A stretch of 64,000 nucleotides of DNA, taken from the NCBI GenBank assembly GCA_963510375.1, contig CAUPES010000009.1, forward strand, positions 7,724 to 71,723, given 5' to 3'. Of the stretch, positions 8,140 to 17,600 are shown one piece after another. Position numbers and translations under genes: made by a program. The number at the start of each line of letters is the position of its first letter. Position 1 is the stretch's first letter. The notes beneath the pieces were generated by a model. It made no database searches and was not told the DNA's origin. It was given only the letters and a program-made list of their open reading frames with translations. This stretch comes from Fastidiosipila sp963510375 (lineage in GTDB: Bacteria; Bacillota; Clostridia; Saccharofermentanales; Fastidiosipilaceae).

Positions 8140-8973
8140 ATGAATAATTTAAGCAGAAAAGAAATCATGGAAAAATTCAAACAAGAAGTAGAAGCAGGTG
8201 AAATGCTACTTGGTGTCGGTGCCGGTACTGGTATCACAGCCAAATCAAGTGAAGCCGGTGGTGCAGACATGTTCATTATCTATAACTCCGGTCGTTATAG
8301 AATGGCTGGTAGAGGTTCACTCGCAGGCTTACTCGCATATGGCGATGCTAACCAAATCGTTATGGAAATGGCAGGCGAGGTTATTCCAGTAGTTAAAAAC
8401 ACCCCTGTACTAGCCGGTGTTAACGGTACTGACCCATTCAGGAATATGCCTTACTTCTTGAAACAATTAAAAGAAATGGGATTTGACGGTGTACAAAACT
8501 TCCCAACTGTAGGTCTTATTGACGGTACCTTCAGACAAAACCTAGAAGAAACAGGTATGGGCTACGACCTTGAAGTTGAAATGATTAGACATGCACACGA
8601 ACTAGACATGTTGACAACTCCATATGTATTCAATGCAGATGATGCACGCAAAATGGCAGAAGCTGGTGCAGACATTCTAGTTGCACACATGGGTCTCACA
8701 ACATCAGGTACTATCGGTGCTGAAACATCCAAGACACTAGATGACTGCGTTAAATTAATTGATGAAATCGCAGCTGCTGGACGTGAAGTCAATCCAGATA
8801 TCATGGTAATTGCTCATGGTGGTCCTATCGCAGAACCAGAAGAAGCTAAATATGTAGTGGAGAATTGTGAAAACATCCAAGGTTTCTTCGGAGCTTCAAG
8901 TATTGAGAGATTAGCCGCTGAACGTGGGATCAAAGGACAAACAGAAAGCTTCAAGGATATTAAGTTGAAGTAA
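8140..8973 (+). CDS. Phosphoenolpyruvate hydrolase-family TIM-barrel protein
   Basis: A 277-residue protein of the PEP-hydrolase/predicted TIM-barrel family (COG5564 type). Visible blocks are LGVGAGTGITAKSSEAGGAD (about 24-43), VLAGVNGTDPFRNM (about 90), GFDGVQNFPTVGLIDG and the C-terminal FFGASSIERLAAE. The enzyme activity in bacteria is not well defined; the pairing with the upstream Tm-1-like protein is conserved in many genomes. A strong AGGAGG site seven bases before the ATG supports this start. A hairpin terminator follows at 9006. Confidence 0.85.
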   Translation: MNNLSRKEIMEKFKQEVEAGEMLLGVGAGTGITAKSSEAGGADMFIIYNSGRYRMAGRGSLAGLLAYGDANQIVMEMAGEVIPVVKNTPVLAGVNGTDPFRNMPYFLKQLKEMGFDGVQNFPTVGLIDGTFRQNLEETGMGYDLEVEMIRHAHELDMLTTPYVFNADDARKMAEAGADILVAHMGLTTSGTIGAETSKTLDDCVKLIDEIAAAGREVNPDIMVIAHGGPIAEPEEAKYVVENCENIQGFFGASSIERLAAERGIKGQTESFKDIKLK

Positions 8974-9005
8974 TCTAATTTAAACTAGATAAGTCGTTCA
9001 AAATA

Positions 9006-9040
9006 CAAACAGGGGTTTCAATCGAAGCCCCTGTTTTTGT
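9006..9040 (+). terminator. Intrinsic terminator after the TIM-barrel gene
   Basis: AAACAGGGG (9006-9014) pairs perfectly with CCCCTGTTT (9027-9035) and runs into TTTTTGTTTT. It lies 33 bases past the stop of the gene ending at 8973 and is a textbook rho-independent terminator on the plus strand. Confidence 0.9.
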
Positions 9041-9096
9041 TTTACTAATCTTCTCAAATTAATAATTCAATTTACGTTTAATTTTAATAGTTGTAT

Positions 9097-9110
9097 TAGA
9101 ATATATTCTA
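9097..9110. promoter_or_regulatory. Perfect 14-bp palindrome before a small membrane-protein gene
   Basis: TAGAATATATTCTA reads the same on both strands and lies 23 bases before the ATG at 9133; the flanks TTTAATAG (9083-9090) and CTATTAAA (9108-9115) form a second, wider inverted repeat overlapping it. It could be an operator or a -10 region; at this AT content chance cannot be excluded. Confidence 0.3.
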
Positions 9111-9132
9111 TTAAAGCTATAAGGATATTTAT

Positions 9133-9512
9133 ATGAAAAATTTTTTGCAAAAACATGCTGTCTTATTAATCGCACTTGCAACTTTAGTTATATTATTTGC
9201 TAGCGCTTTTTATGTTTTTACCAGACCACGCGTAATAGCCAGTTCAATTTCTCCTGATGGTAAATATGCTTTGACATTTATTGAAACAGATTCCCCTTTG
9301 TTTTTTGGGTCATCAAAGGTACGCATATTATTAGAAAAACCTGAAAAAGAAAAACAAGAGCTTAATACAGAAATTTCTAATGACGGAAAATATCTGGATG
9401 AAGAAAACTGGAAGGTAACTTGGAAAAAGATTATGTCGAGGTTCTGCTTATCGGCGAAGAACAAGGAGATGAGAATTTACGTTTCTATTTTATTGATAAG
9501 CTAGAGAAGTAA
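9133..9512 (+). pseudogene. Small membrane-anchored protein, frameshifted near the 3' end
   Basis: I do not recognise the family. The open frame encodes 123 residues: a membrane anchor (about 9-29) followed by an extracytoplasmic part that opens SISPDGKYALTF, a pattern common in small secreted proteins. The last 25 codons after WKVTW read unlike the rest. A -1/+2 shift at the A5 run 9424-9428 restores a frame that continues DYVEVLLIGEEQGDENLRFYF and stops at 9510-9512, with a hydrophobic-acidic alternation that looks like the true C-terminus. I therefore think a base was lost in the A-run, or the read has an error there. No clear terminator separates it from the next gene. Confidence 0.55.
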
Positions 9513-9553
9513 TTTGCACTATAATATATATAATAATACTTAGGGGAGCATAA

Positions 9554-12352
9554 ATGAGTATACAAGATTTTTCTATTAGAAATTTAAGTGATGCAGAACA
9601 AAGACATGCCGCCAGACAATTCATGAATAATTGGGCAGGTAGAGGTTACGAAAAAGGTGAATCTTCAACCTTCTGGCTAGATTTACTTAGTAACGTATAC
9701 GGTGTAGTTAATGTTGGAAATTATATAAAATTTGAAGAACAAGTTAAATTAGACCACACAAGTTTTATTGATGGACATATTCCTGCAACCCATGTTTTGA
9801 TTGAACAGAAAAGCATTCACAAGGATCTCTTAACACCAATAAGACAGTCTGATGGTAGTTTCCTAACACCTTTTCAACAAGCTAAGAAATATTCTTCTGA
9901 AATCCCTTACTCACAAAGACCTCGTTGGATTGTTACTTGTAATTTCAAAGAGTTCAATATTTATGATATGGAAAAACCTCAAGATGAACCTGAAATTCTT
10001 TATCTTGAGAATCTTGAAGATGAATACTATCGTCTAAATTTCCTTATAAATATAAAAGATGACAATATATTTAAACAAGAAGAAATTTCAATTAAAGCTG
10101 GCGACATAATTGGCAAATTATATAATTCATTTTTGGAGGAATATAACAATCCTAATGATAAGAATACTTTGCATAGTTTGAACGTTCTTTGTGTCAGGCT
10201 TGTATTCTGCCTTTATGCAGAAGATGCCGGCTTATTTGGACATAAAAATAAATTCCATGATTATTTAGGTCAATACTCAGCTAAAGATGCCAGACGATCT
10301 CTAATAGATTTATTCAGAGTACTGAATACTCCTGAAAACATGCGTGATCCATATTTGGATGATGATTTAGCAAGCTTCCCATATGTTAATGGTGGTTTGT
10401 TCGCAGATAGTAGTATAGAAATACCTCGCCTTAATGAAAAAATTCTAGATATTATTTTGAATCAGGCTAGTAGAAACTTTGATTGGTCAGAAATCAGTCC
10501 TACAATTTTTGGAAGCTTGTTTGAAAGCACCCTTAACCCAGAGATAAGAGCAACTGGTGGTATGCACTATACTTCAATTGAAAACATCCACAAAGTTATT
10601 GATCCATTATTTTTAAATGATATCGCTAATGAATTTGAAAGAATAAAAGCTTTTAAATCTGAGAATTCTCGCACACGTGGTCTTAAGAATTTGCAAGAGA
10701 AAATAGCGTCACTTAAATTTATGGATCCAGCTTGCGGATCTGGTAATTTTTTGACCGAATCTTATATAGCCTTGCGAAAAATTGAGAACCAAATTATTAG
10801 GCTTTTGCAAAAAGACAAGCAAATTGTAATGGACGTTTACGATAACCCTATTAAGGTTTCTATAAACCAATTTTATGGTATAGAAATTAACGATTATGCT
10901 GTGTCTGTTGCTAAAACGGCACTATGGATTGCTGAATCTCAGATGCTTAAAGAAACTGAAGATATAATCGCTAGTTCTATTGATTTCTTGCCACTTAAAG
11001 GCGATGTTCATATTTATCATGAAAACGCACTCAGAGTTGATTGGAATGAGATTGTCCCTAATTCTGAACTTAATTATATTATGGGAAATCCGCCGTTTTT
11101 GGGTGCGAGACTGATGACTGCTGAGCAAAAAGAAGACATTAATATTATTTTCTCTGATTTTAAAAACAGAGGAAATTTGGACTATGTCACATGTTGGTTT
11201 AAAAAGGCTAGTGACTATATTCAGGGCACATCGATAGAAGTAGCTTTTGTATCTACTTCGTCTATTACTGAAGGCGAGCAAGTAGAACTATTGTGGAAAC
11301 CACTAATGGAAAGGCATGGGATCTTTATCAATTTTGCATATAGATCTTTTAAATGGAATTCAGAAGCAAATAATAAAGCTCAAGTATTTGTAGTAATAAT
11401 AGGATTCTCAACAAAAGAACGAGATAATAAAATTATATATACTTCAGATAATATAATTTCTGCAAATAATATAAATCCTTATATCGTTGATGCTCCCAAT
11501 GTTTTTATAACTGGCAGAAGTAAACCTCTTTTTGATGTTCCTAATATAGGGATTGGGAATAAACCTATTGATGATGGAAATTATTTATTTACTAAAACTG
11601 AAATGTATGATTTTCTTGATAAAGAACCAAATAGTTCCAAATTTTTCCGAAAATGGTACGGAGCAAGAGAATTTATAAATAGAGAACCACGTTATTGTTT
11701 ATGGCTAGGTTATGCAAATCCTACTGAGCTAAGAACTATGCCTCACGTCTTAGAAAGAATATCTAATGTAAAAAATTTTAGATCAGAGAGTAAAAGTGCT
11801 GGAACCAGAAAATTAGCAAACACTCCTACTAGATTTCACGTAGAAAATATTCCTGACAGTGATTATATATTAATACCGAGTACATCATCAGAAAAGAGAT
11901 ACTATATACCAATTGGATTCATGGATAAGAAATCACTTTCAAGTAACGCTGTACACATTATTCCTGATGGGAATATATTCCATTTTGGTATTCTCACATC
12001 ATCTGTACACATGGGCTGGATGAGAACTGTAGCAGGAAGACTAAAATCTGATTACCGCTACTCCAAAGATATTGTCTACAACAACTTCCCTTGGCCAGAA
12101 GTTAGCGAATCTCAAAAGACTAAAATAGAAGCAACTGCTCAAGCAATTCTTGCTGCTAGAGATCTATACCCAGAAGCATCTTTAGCAGACTTGTATGATG
12201 ACCTTGTAATGCCTATAGAATTACGCAAAGCCCATCAAGCCAATGACAAAGCAGTTATGGAAGCGTATGGATTTGACCCTAATATGACTGAAGCAGAAAT
12301 TGTCGCAGAGCTAATGAATCTTTATGTTGCAATTACCAGTGGAAATAACTAA
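9554..12352 (+). CDS. MmeI-like type IIL restriction-modification enzyme
   Basis: A 932-residue bifunctional enzyme, close to the 919 residues of MmeI. The N-terminal nuclease has D73, E84 and K86 (FIDGHIPATHVLIEQKS), matching the D-x(9-10)-ExK metal site. A helical linker (about 180-330) leads to an N6-adenine methyltransferase core with motif I DPACGSGNF (391-399) and motif IV NPPF (512-515); the target recognition region (about 630-830) and a C-terminal helical domain follow. In this family one polypeptide both cuts about 20 bases from its site and methylates one strand, so no separate specificity or methylase gene is needed, and none is present. Both active sites look intact. The ATG follows AGGGGAG. 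Confidence 0.88.
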   Translation: MSIQDFSIRNLSDAEQRHAARQFMNNWAGRGYEKGESSTFWLDLLSNVYGVVNVGNYIKFEEQVKLDHTSFIDGHIPATHVLIEQKSIHKDLLTPIRQSDGSFLTPFQQAKKYSSEIPYSQRPRWIVTCNFKEFNIYDMEKPQDEPEILYLENLEDEYYRLNFLINIKDDNIFKQEEISIKAGDIIGKLYNSFLEEYNNPNDKNTLHSLNVLCVRLVFCLYAEDAGLFGHKNKFHDYLGQYSAKDARRSLIDLFRVLNTPENMRDPYLDDDLASFPYVNGGLFADSSIEIPRLNEKILDIILNQASRNFDWSEISPTIFGSLFESTLNPEIRATGGMHYTSIENIHKVIDPLFLNDIANEFERIKAFKSENSRTRGLKNLQEKIASLKFMDPACGSGNFLTESYIALRKIENQIIRLLQKDKQIVMDVYDNPIKVSINQFYGIEINDYAVSVAKTALWIAESQMLKETEDIIASSIDFLPLKGDVHIYHENALRVDWNEIVPNSELNYIMGNPPFLGARLMTAEQKEDINIIFSDFKNRGNLDYVTCWFKKASDYIQGTSIEVAFVSTSSITEGEQVELLWKPLMERHGIFINFAYRSFKWNSEANNKAQVFVVIIGFSTKERDNKIIYTSDNIISANNINPYIVDAPNVFITGRSKPLFDVPNIGIGNKPIDDGNYLFTKTEMYDFLDKEPNSSKFFRKWYGAREFINREPRYCLWLGYANPTELRTMPHVLERISNVKNFRSESKSAGTRKLANTPTRFHVENIPDSDYILIPSTSSEKRYYIPIGFMDKKSLSSNAVHIIPDGNIFHFGILTSSVHMGWMRTVAGRLKSDYRYSKDIVYNNFPWPEVSESQKTKIEATAQAILAARDLYPEASLADLYDDLVMPIELRKAHQANDKAVMEAYGFDPNMTEAEIVAELMNLYVAITSGNN

Positions 12353-12410
12353 CTGTATCTATTGAGCAATTGAACTTCAGCCTTGTATTAACCAATTTCT
12401 TCTTACATCA

Positions 12411-12493
12411 TTCCGCAAATTTTCCATTTTACTTCCGCAAACACTTTGCTATCATTCCGCAAATATTTATATTGTTCCGGAAATTGTTATAAT
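12411..12493 (+). promoter_or_regulatory. Phased operator-like array and promoter of the Fic gene
   Basis: Four copies of a 9-base element start at 12411, 12433, 12455 and 12475: TTCCGCAAA three times, then TTCCGGAAA, whose core TTCCGGAA is a perfect palindrome. The spacing is 22, 22 and 20 bases, about two helical turns, so all sites face the same side of the helix. Copies one and three share the longer string ATCATTCCGCAAAT. The last copy sits in the spacer of the promoter whose -10 is TATAAT at 12488-12493. This looks like a repressor array controlling the Fic gene; the regulator is unknown. Confidence 0.7.
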
Positions 12494-12511
12494 AATCTCG
12501 AGGTGATGAAA

Positions 12512-13405
12512 ATGTACATGAGCACAAAAGAAGCCGCTGAAAAATGGGGTATCTCCGCTAGAAGAGTAAGAACTCTCTGTAATGAGGGAAAAATTGCAGG
12601 TGCCTTCAAAAAAGGTAAGCTCTGGATAATTCCTATTAATTCTCAAAAACCTGAAGATAAAAGAATTAAAAAGCTAGAAAATTTGCTTCTTAAAATAGAA
12701 AAAAATAAAATTCTCCTGGACAGTAGACGTCCTCTAACTCAAGGTGAACTTGAACGATTAAACGAAGAGTTCACAGTTGAATATACTTATAACTCAAATG
12801 CAATCGAAGGCAATACACTTACGCTTAGAGAAACAGACATGGTTTTACGTGGGTTAACAATTGACAGTAAACCATTGCAGGAGCACTTAGAGGCAATCAA
12901 TCACAAGGAAGCTTTTGATTATGTTTTGTCTTTGGTAAAAGATAAGGCAGAGCTAACAGAAAATATAATTAAACAAATTCATTCCCTCGTCTTAGCGGAC
13001 AAGCGAGAGGATAGAGGTATTTACCGCCATGTTCCAGTCAGAATTTTGGGAGCAGCTCATATTCCAGTGCAACCCTATAAGATTGAGCCCAAGATGGCTG
13101 AATTATTAAATTGGTATCATGAGAGTTCAGATAATATTATTAGCAAGCTAGCAAAATTTCATATTGAATTTGAAGCCATTCACCCATTTATTGATGAGAA
13201 TGGTAGAACTGGCAGACTGCTAATTAATTTGGAGCTAATGAAAGCTGGGTATCCACCAATAGACATTAAGTTTGCAGATAGAATAGCTTACTACGGAGCT
13301 TTCGATCAATATCACATAAAAGGCGATTTATCTTCCATGGAGAATCTATTCGCAAGTTACCTTAATGAAAGACTTGAATATTTTATAGGCATCCTTGATG
13401 AGTAA
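12512..13405 (+). CDS. Fic/DOC-family protein with N-terminal helix-turn-helix
   Basis: Fic domains transfer AMP or other nucleotide moieties to target proteins. Residues 1-45 form a MerR/excisionase-like DNA-binding domain (STKEAAEKWGISARRVRTLC). The N-terminal inhibitory helix motif [ST]xxxE[GN] is present as SNAIEG (about 96-101), making this a class II, self-inhibited Fic. The active loop HPFIDENGRTGR (about 227-238) has His and the phosphate-binding Arg; the usual Gly of DGN is Glu. The open frame extends upstream to 12446, but GAGGTG at 12500-12505 and the -10 at 12488 place the start at 12512 (or 12518). The DNA-binding part may act on the array just upstream. Confidence 0.87.
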   Translation: MYMSTKEAAEKWGISARRVRTLCNEGKIAGAFKKGKLWIIPINSQKPEDKRIKKLENLLLKIEKNKILLDSRRPLTQGELERLNEEFTVEYTYNSNAIEGNTLTLRETDMVLRGLTIDSKPLQEHLEAINHKEAFDYVLSLVKDKAELTENIIKQIHSLVLADKREDRGIYRHVPVRILGAAHIPVQPYKIEPKMAELLNWYHESSDNIISKLAKFHIEFEAIHPFIDENGRTGRLLINLELMKAGYPPIDIKFADRIAYYGAFDQYHIKGDLSSMENLFASYLNERLEYFIGILDE

Positions 13406-13467
13406 AAATATTTATTCTTGACTACATAAACATTTCACTTTAATCAAAACTATTCTCAAACACAAAA

Positions 13468-13505
13468 AATCCCAGTGCACTGCTGCAACTGGGATTTGAT
13501 TTTTT
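13468..13505. terminator. Bidirectional terminator between Fic gene and rpsI
   Basis: AATCCCAGT and ACTGGGATT pair around an 11-base loop, with T-runs on both sides (TTTTTTG on the minus strand, TTTGATTTTTTT on the plus). It lies between convergent genes and probably ends both. Confidence 0.85.
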
Positions 13506-13584
13506 TGATATTTCGAAAAGCTCTGAAAATTCCAATAAGTCTGAAACTTCCACTTTCGATATCGCAAGAATCCAAACCAACGAA

Positions 13585-14007
13585 TTAACGTTTTGAGAAT
13601 TGGCTTGCTTTACGAGCTTTCTTAAGACCGTATTTCTTACGCTCTTTAACACGTGAGTCACGTGTCAATAGACCTGCTGTCTTCAATGGTTTACGGTAAG
13701 AATCTGAATCTACTGCTAATAGAGCATTAGCGATACCATGACGAACTGCACCAGCTTGTCCTGAGATACCACCACCAGTTACACTTACAAAGACATCAAA
13801 CTTGCCTGCTGTAGATGTTACATTAAATGGTTGCTCTACAATTAATTCATATGATTTCAATGGGAAGTATTCTTTTAATTCTTTACCATTAATTTCATAT
13901 TTTCCTGTACCAGGTAACAAACGTACTTTAGCAACTGCTTCTTTACGACGACCTGTACCGTAGTAATATACTTGACCATGAGGAGCTTTCATTGTTGTTG
14001 ATTTCAT
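13585..14007 (-). CDS. rpsI: 30S ribosomal protein S9
   Basis: Small-subunit ribosomal protein whose C-terminal tail reaches the P-site tRNA. The 140 residues include YYGTGRRKEAVAKVRL (15-30), VTGGGISGQAGAVRHGIANAL (about 86) and the conserved basic end KKARKASQFSKR. It has a short 14-residue N-terminal lead with an internal Met; AGGAGG lies before the first ATG, so the longer form is preferred. It is co-transcribed with rplM 11 bases upstream, the universal rplM-rpsI pair. Confidence 0.97.
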   Translation of the reverse strand: MKSTTMKAPHGQVYYYGTGRRKEAVAKVRLLPGTGKYEINGKELKEYFPLKSYELIVEQPFNVTSTAGKFDVFVSVTGGGISGQAGAVRHGIANALLAVDSDSYRKPLKTAGLLTRDSRVKERKKYGLKKARKASQFSKR

Positions 14008-14018
14008 CTGCTATCCTC

Positions 14019-14450
14019 CTATATTTCTAAAGTTTCAGGTTGTTGAGCTTCGTGTGGATGCTCTGCACCTGCGTATACTTTTAATTTCTTGATTTGTGCA
14101 CGACCTAATTTACTCTTAGGAAGCATGCCCTTAACTGCTAGTTCAATTAATTTTTCAGGCTTACGTTGTACTAATTCACTGTAACGAATTTCTTTCAAAC
14201 CACCTGGATGTCCTGTGTGGTAACGGTAGAACTTATCTCTCCACTTATTACCTGTTAATTCAACTTTTTCTGCATTAATTACTACTACAAAGTCACCTGT
14301 GTCCATTGATGGTGTGTAAGTTGGTTTATTTTTTCCCATTAAAATTGTAGCAATTTCAGTAGACAAACGACCTAGAGTCTTGCCTTCTGCATCTACAACA
14401 TACCATTTGCGTTCAACATCAGCTGCTTTTACAAATTCTGTACTCATCAT
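14019..14450 (-). CDS. rplM: 50S ribosomal protein L13
   Basis: Early-assembly large-subunit protein. Conserved blocks: WYVVDAEGKTLGRLSTEIA (17-35), PSMDTGDFVVVINAEKVELTG and VKGMLPKSKLGR (about 106-117). Two ATGs are adjacent (14450 and 14447); the second lies six bases after GGAGG and may be the real start, one residue shorter. The promoter at 14525-14552 leaves a leader of about 65 bases. Confidence 0.97.
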   Translation of the reverse strand: MMSTEFVKAADVERKWYVVDAEGKTLGRLSTEIATILMGKNKPTYTPSMDTGDFVVVINAEKVELTGNKWRDKFYRYHTGHPGGLKEIRYSELVQRKPEKLIELAVKGMLPKSKLGRAQIKKLKVYAGAEHPHEAQQPETLEI

Positions 14451-14524
14451 GCCCCTCCTTTTTTATTTCTTTAATTATTAGTTTAAAGCACTTAAATACG
14501 CACTTCTATTAGAAATGCTTGTCT

Positions 14525-14552
14525 ATTCTATCATCTAATAATTATCTGTCAA
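14525..14552 (-). promoter_or_regulatory. Strong promoter of rplM-rpsI
   Basis: On the minus strand a perfect TTGACA (14547-14552) is followed after 16 bases by TAGAAT (14525-14530). This is the best housekeeping-type promoter in the window and fits a highly expressed ribosomal operon. Confidence 0.75.
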
Positions 14553-14584
14553 GACTTTTTTGAATTTTCGCACTGAGACTTCAT

Positions 14585-14618
14585 TTTTCTCTCGTTTTCT
14601 CTCGTTTTCTCTCATTTT
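14585..14618. repeat. 10-bp direct repeat (CTCGTTTTCT) upstream of rplM
   Basis: A pyrimidine-rich run repeats with a 10-base period about three times. On the minus strand it reads as GAGAGAAAAC units some 35 bases above the rplM -35. One helical turn per unit suggests curved DNA or an UP-like element, or simply a slippage repeat. Confidence 0.5.
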
Positions 14619-14650
14619 TGCGAAAACTTTTTTAATTATTTTATTTAGCT

Positions 14651-17600
14651 TTATTGCTCGCTATCTGATTTCTTCCACTGACTATCATCAGTATTATCTT
14701 CAGACTCAAGAGCGTCTACCTTCTCTTCTATTGTCTCAGCTTTTTCCACTACTTCTACTTCCTCTGTAGACTCAATTTCCTCAGCTTCGCCAGCAGACTC
14801 AGCTTGCAAATCTTCAGATAATTCAGGCGCTTGCCTTACAACAGCAGCTGTTTCTGTTTTAGCATCAAGCTCATCGAATTCGCTTGCCTGGTCTTTTATA
14901 TAATGATTAACACCTTTCATCACTGAGTTAATCTCTCGTTCACGCAAGGCTTTATACTCAAGATTATAGTAAGCTTCGTTACTATCTGCTATACGCAACT
15001 TATAATTCTCGTTCTCGTAATCTCTTGCTTTATCTAAAGCTTCCGCAACTGCCAAAATATCTTGTGCTTCTTTTAATTCATGGTCAATAGCCAAGCCCTC
15101 GCCCGCTATTACACCAACTTCTTCAGGTTCATCTACTATAATATTGGTTTCTGCATTTCTCTCATTTATAGAATTAACAAAATTGTAAGCTTCTCTATAG
15201 TCCGCATAGAAATTATTCTTCAACATAATATAGTTAGAGACTCTCTCTTTATTCTTTTTCACTGTATAAAGTCTTCTAATTAAGCACAAGACTAGGAGTA
15301 ATATTAATCCGCCTATACTCATAGTTAATCCAATTTCGAAACCTCTAGGAATAAAGACTAATTTCAACTCATGCTCCCCAGCCTTAGTAGGAACACTTAG
15401 TAATGCCGTTTCTGCAATTGATTCTGTTTGAACTTCTTCGCCATCAATATATGCTTTCCAAGAGCTATCGTAAGGAATATTCAAGAATAGATTACCTTCA
15501 GTTTTTGCATTATATTTAGCTATAACAGAGTTAGAATTCCATTCTTGTACATCTACTTCACGTTCCTTGAGTCTACTCATTGCACGTTCGTAGTCAGCTT
15601 TGTCTACTGTCGCAGCATACACAGTTACTGGGCTGGCATTGTCTTTGTCTTGCTCAATGCTAAAGTTTACCTCATCACCAGCAGCAACATAGCCAACATC
15701 AAAAGTCTCAATCCAGTGGATATTTCTAGTTTCTGCCTGACGCACTGTGCCCGGCTTACCTTTTTTAACTTCTTCATCCTTAGTTGTTTCATTAACACGT
15801 ATCTTAACTCGCATATCTTTGTTTGTTTCAATGGCAAGGTACAAGAATTGATCTTCTTTAACATTTATTTTGAAGTTCATTAAGCCAGATGCATTGATAT
15901 CCTCAGGTGTTACTGATATACCAGATTCTCCGGATCCACTAGCAGGGCCAAAGTTATAGCCGCTTACAACTTCTGGATCTACATGTTTGAATAACCCTTG
16001 TTCACCCAAAGCTTCTAGTAAACTGTTCCAGTTGGAGAAAGGTGAGCCTTCTGTTGGGTTCCAGGATTTAAGTTCTGGACCAGCTGCAGCACCTAGTTCA
16101 AGAGCATGAGGATTTTTCAGCAAGGTCATATCATTGTATTCATCAACTTTTTCCAGAGAAGTATCTCTACTTGCCCCATTCTTCAAGAGCAGATATTTCA
16201 TACCCAAGAGAGAATTACCCACATTAGTTGAATCAACATATTTATAGCTATTAATGTTATTGCCGTGGAAAGCTAATTTCTTCATCATTTTAGCCGCAGC
16301 TTCTCTACTAGTTGAACTAAATAAAGTTATTCCTGGATAGCCATATAGGGCACCATCGTTTGTAGTCTTTTGCGGTTTAACTTCCATACGGAAGAAGTTA
16401 CCATTCTCCTCTTTTTTGGCAACATCTATCAATTGTCCTACATCATGCATGTCATCTACAAAACTTGATCTTCTTGTATAGACTTCATTTTCTCCTATTG
16501 TATAAATAGTCATGAAACTATTTACTATCAATTCACTAATAATAATTATTCCTAGTAATAAGCTAGCCGTACGGAAGTTTCTAGCTTTTCTAAATCCTGC
16601 AAACATTGCCAAGTAAACTATGAAATACAAGACATTGATAAATGCATTTTCTCTACTGACACTATCATCTAATTTCTCTGCCAATACCACGAATAATATA
16701 GCCCCTGCAGTAATCAGCATCAAAGTCTTAGCAGAATATTCTCTAATAACAGTTAAAGTCCTAAACATTATCAAGAGCATTACAAATGAGAATAAGAATG
16801 CATATCTATAAGGGAGCTGGTTAGGGTAATGCATACCGTGCCAGAAAAAGTCTAAGAAGTTGTTATTAAAACTTATATATAAGAATCCTAATAAAGCTAA
16901 ATGACTTATCTTCTCGCCGTTACCGATTTTGTTCGAGAACACGTAAAGTGGTAAGAATATGAAGGCTAAAATTCCAACATAAATATTTGGCAAGCCACTG
17001 CGAATTGCAGGGCTCATGTTCATCAAGCCTCTAGACATGAAGTCAAAGGCATCAAAATTAATACGCATATCACTTGGCCAGGCATCGCCTGCTGCAGATG
17101 TGTCAATTAAGGACAATGCTGTAGGCAGTAGCATAACTGCACTTATTGCTATGGCAATTATTGTAAACAAAGCAAACTTGCTGAACACAGGCCAGAATTT
17201 AATGTTCAATAGTTTGTATTCTAGAGTACTCTTCGTATATTCAGCTGCATTATCTGCGCTATATTCTTCCTCGTAAGGATTAATTAAGCTTTCATCATCA
17301 ATGACACCATTTTTTGCATAAGCTAAATTAGTTCTCAATTGTTGTGCTTGCGATTTCGCTGTGAAGTATGCTACGAAGAAGTAACATGCAACGAACAAGC
17401 ACACAAAGAAAGCTAAATAATAGTTAATCATCAGGGCTAAGGCAAGACTCACGATATAAGTAGTGAATTTGCTTTCTCTAATAGCTTTATTTACACCAAG
17501 AATAATTATTGGAAGCAAGGCTATAACATCTAGCCACATAATATCCCATGAATATGTCAAGTTGAAACCATTTAACGCATAGGCTGTTGCTAATATGATT

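Noticed and set aside
12411..12483. Short repeats before the Fic gene as a CRISPR array
   Set aside because: Units are only 9 bases with 11-13 base spacers, no cas genes are near, and the last copy overlaps a promoter; operators fit better.
12446..12511. Longer N-terminus of the Fic protein starting at 12446
   Set aside because: It would run through the operator array and the -10 box and has no ribosome site; GAGGTG before 12512 decides the start.
13440..13661. Minus-strand frame overlapping the end of rpsI
   Set aside because: It overlaps rpsI in another frame, crosses the terminator hairpin and has no ribosome site.
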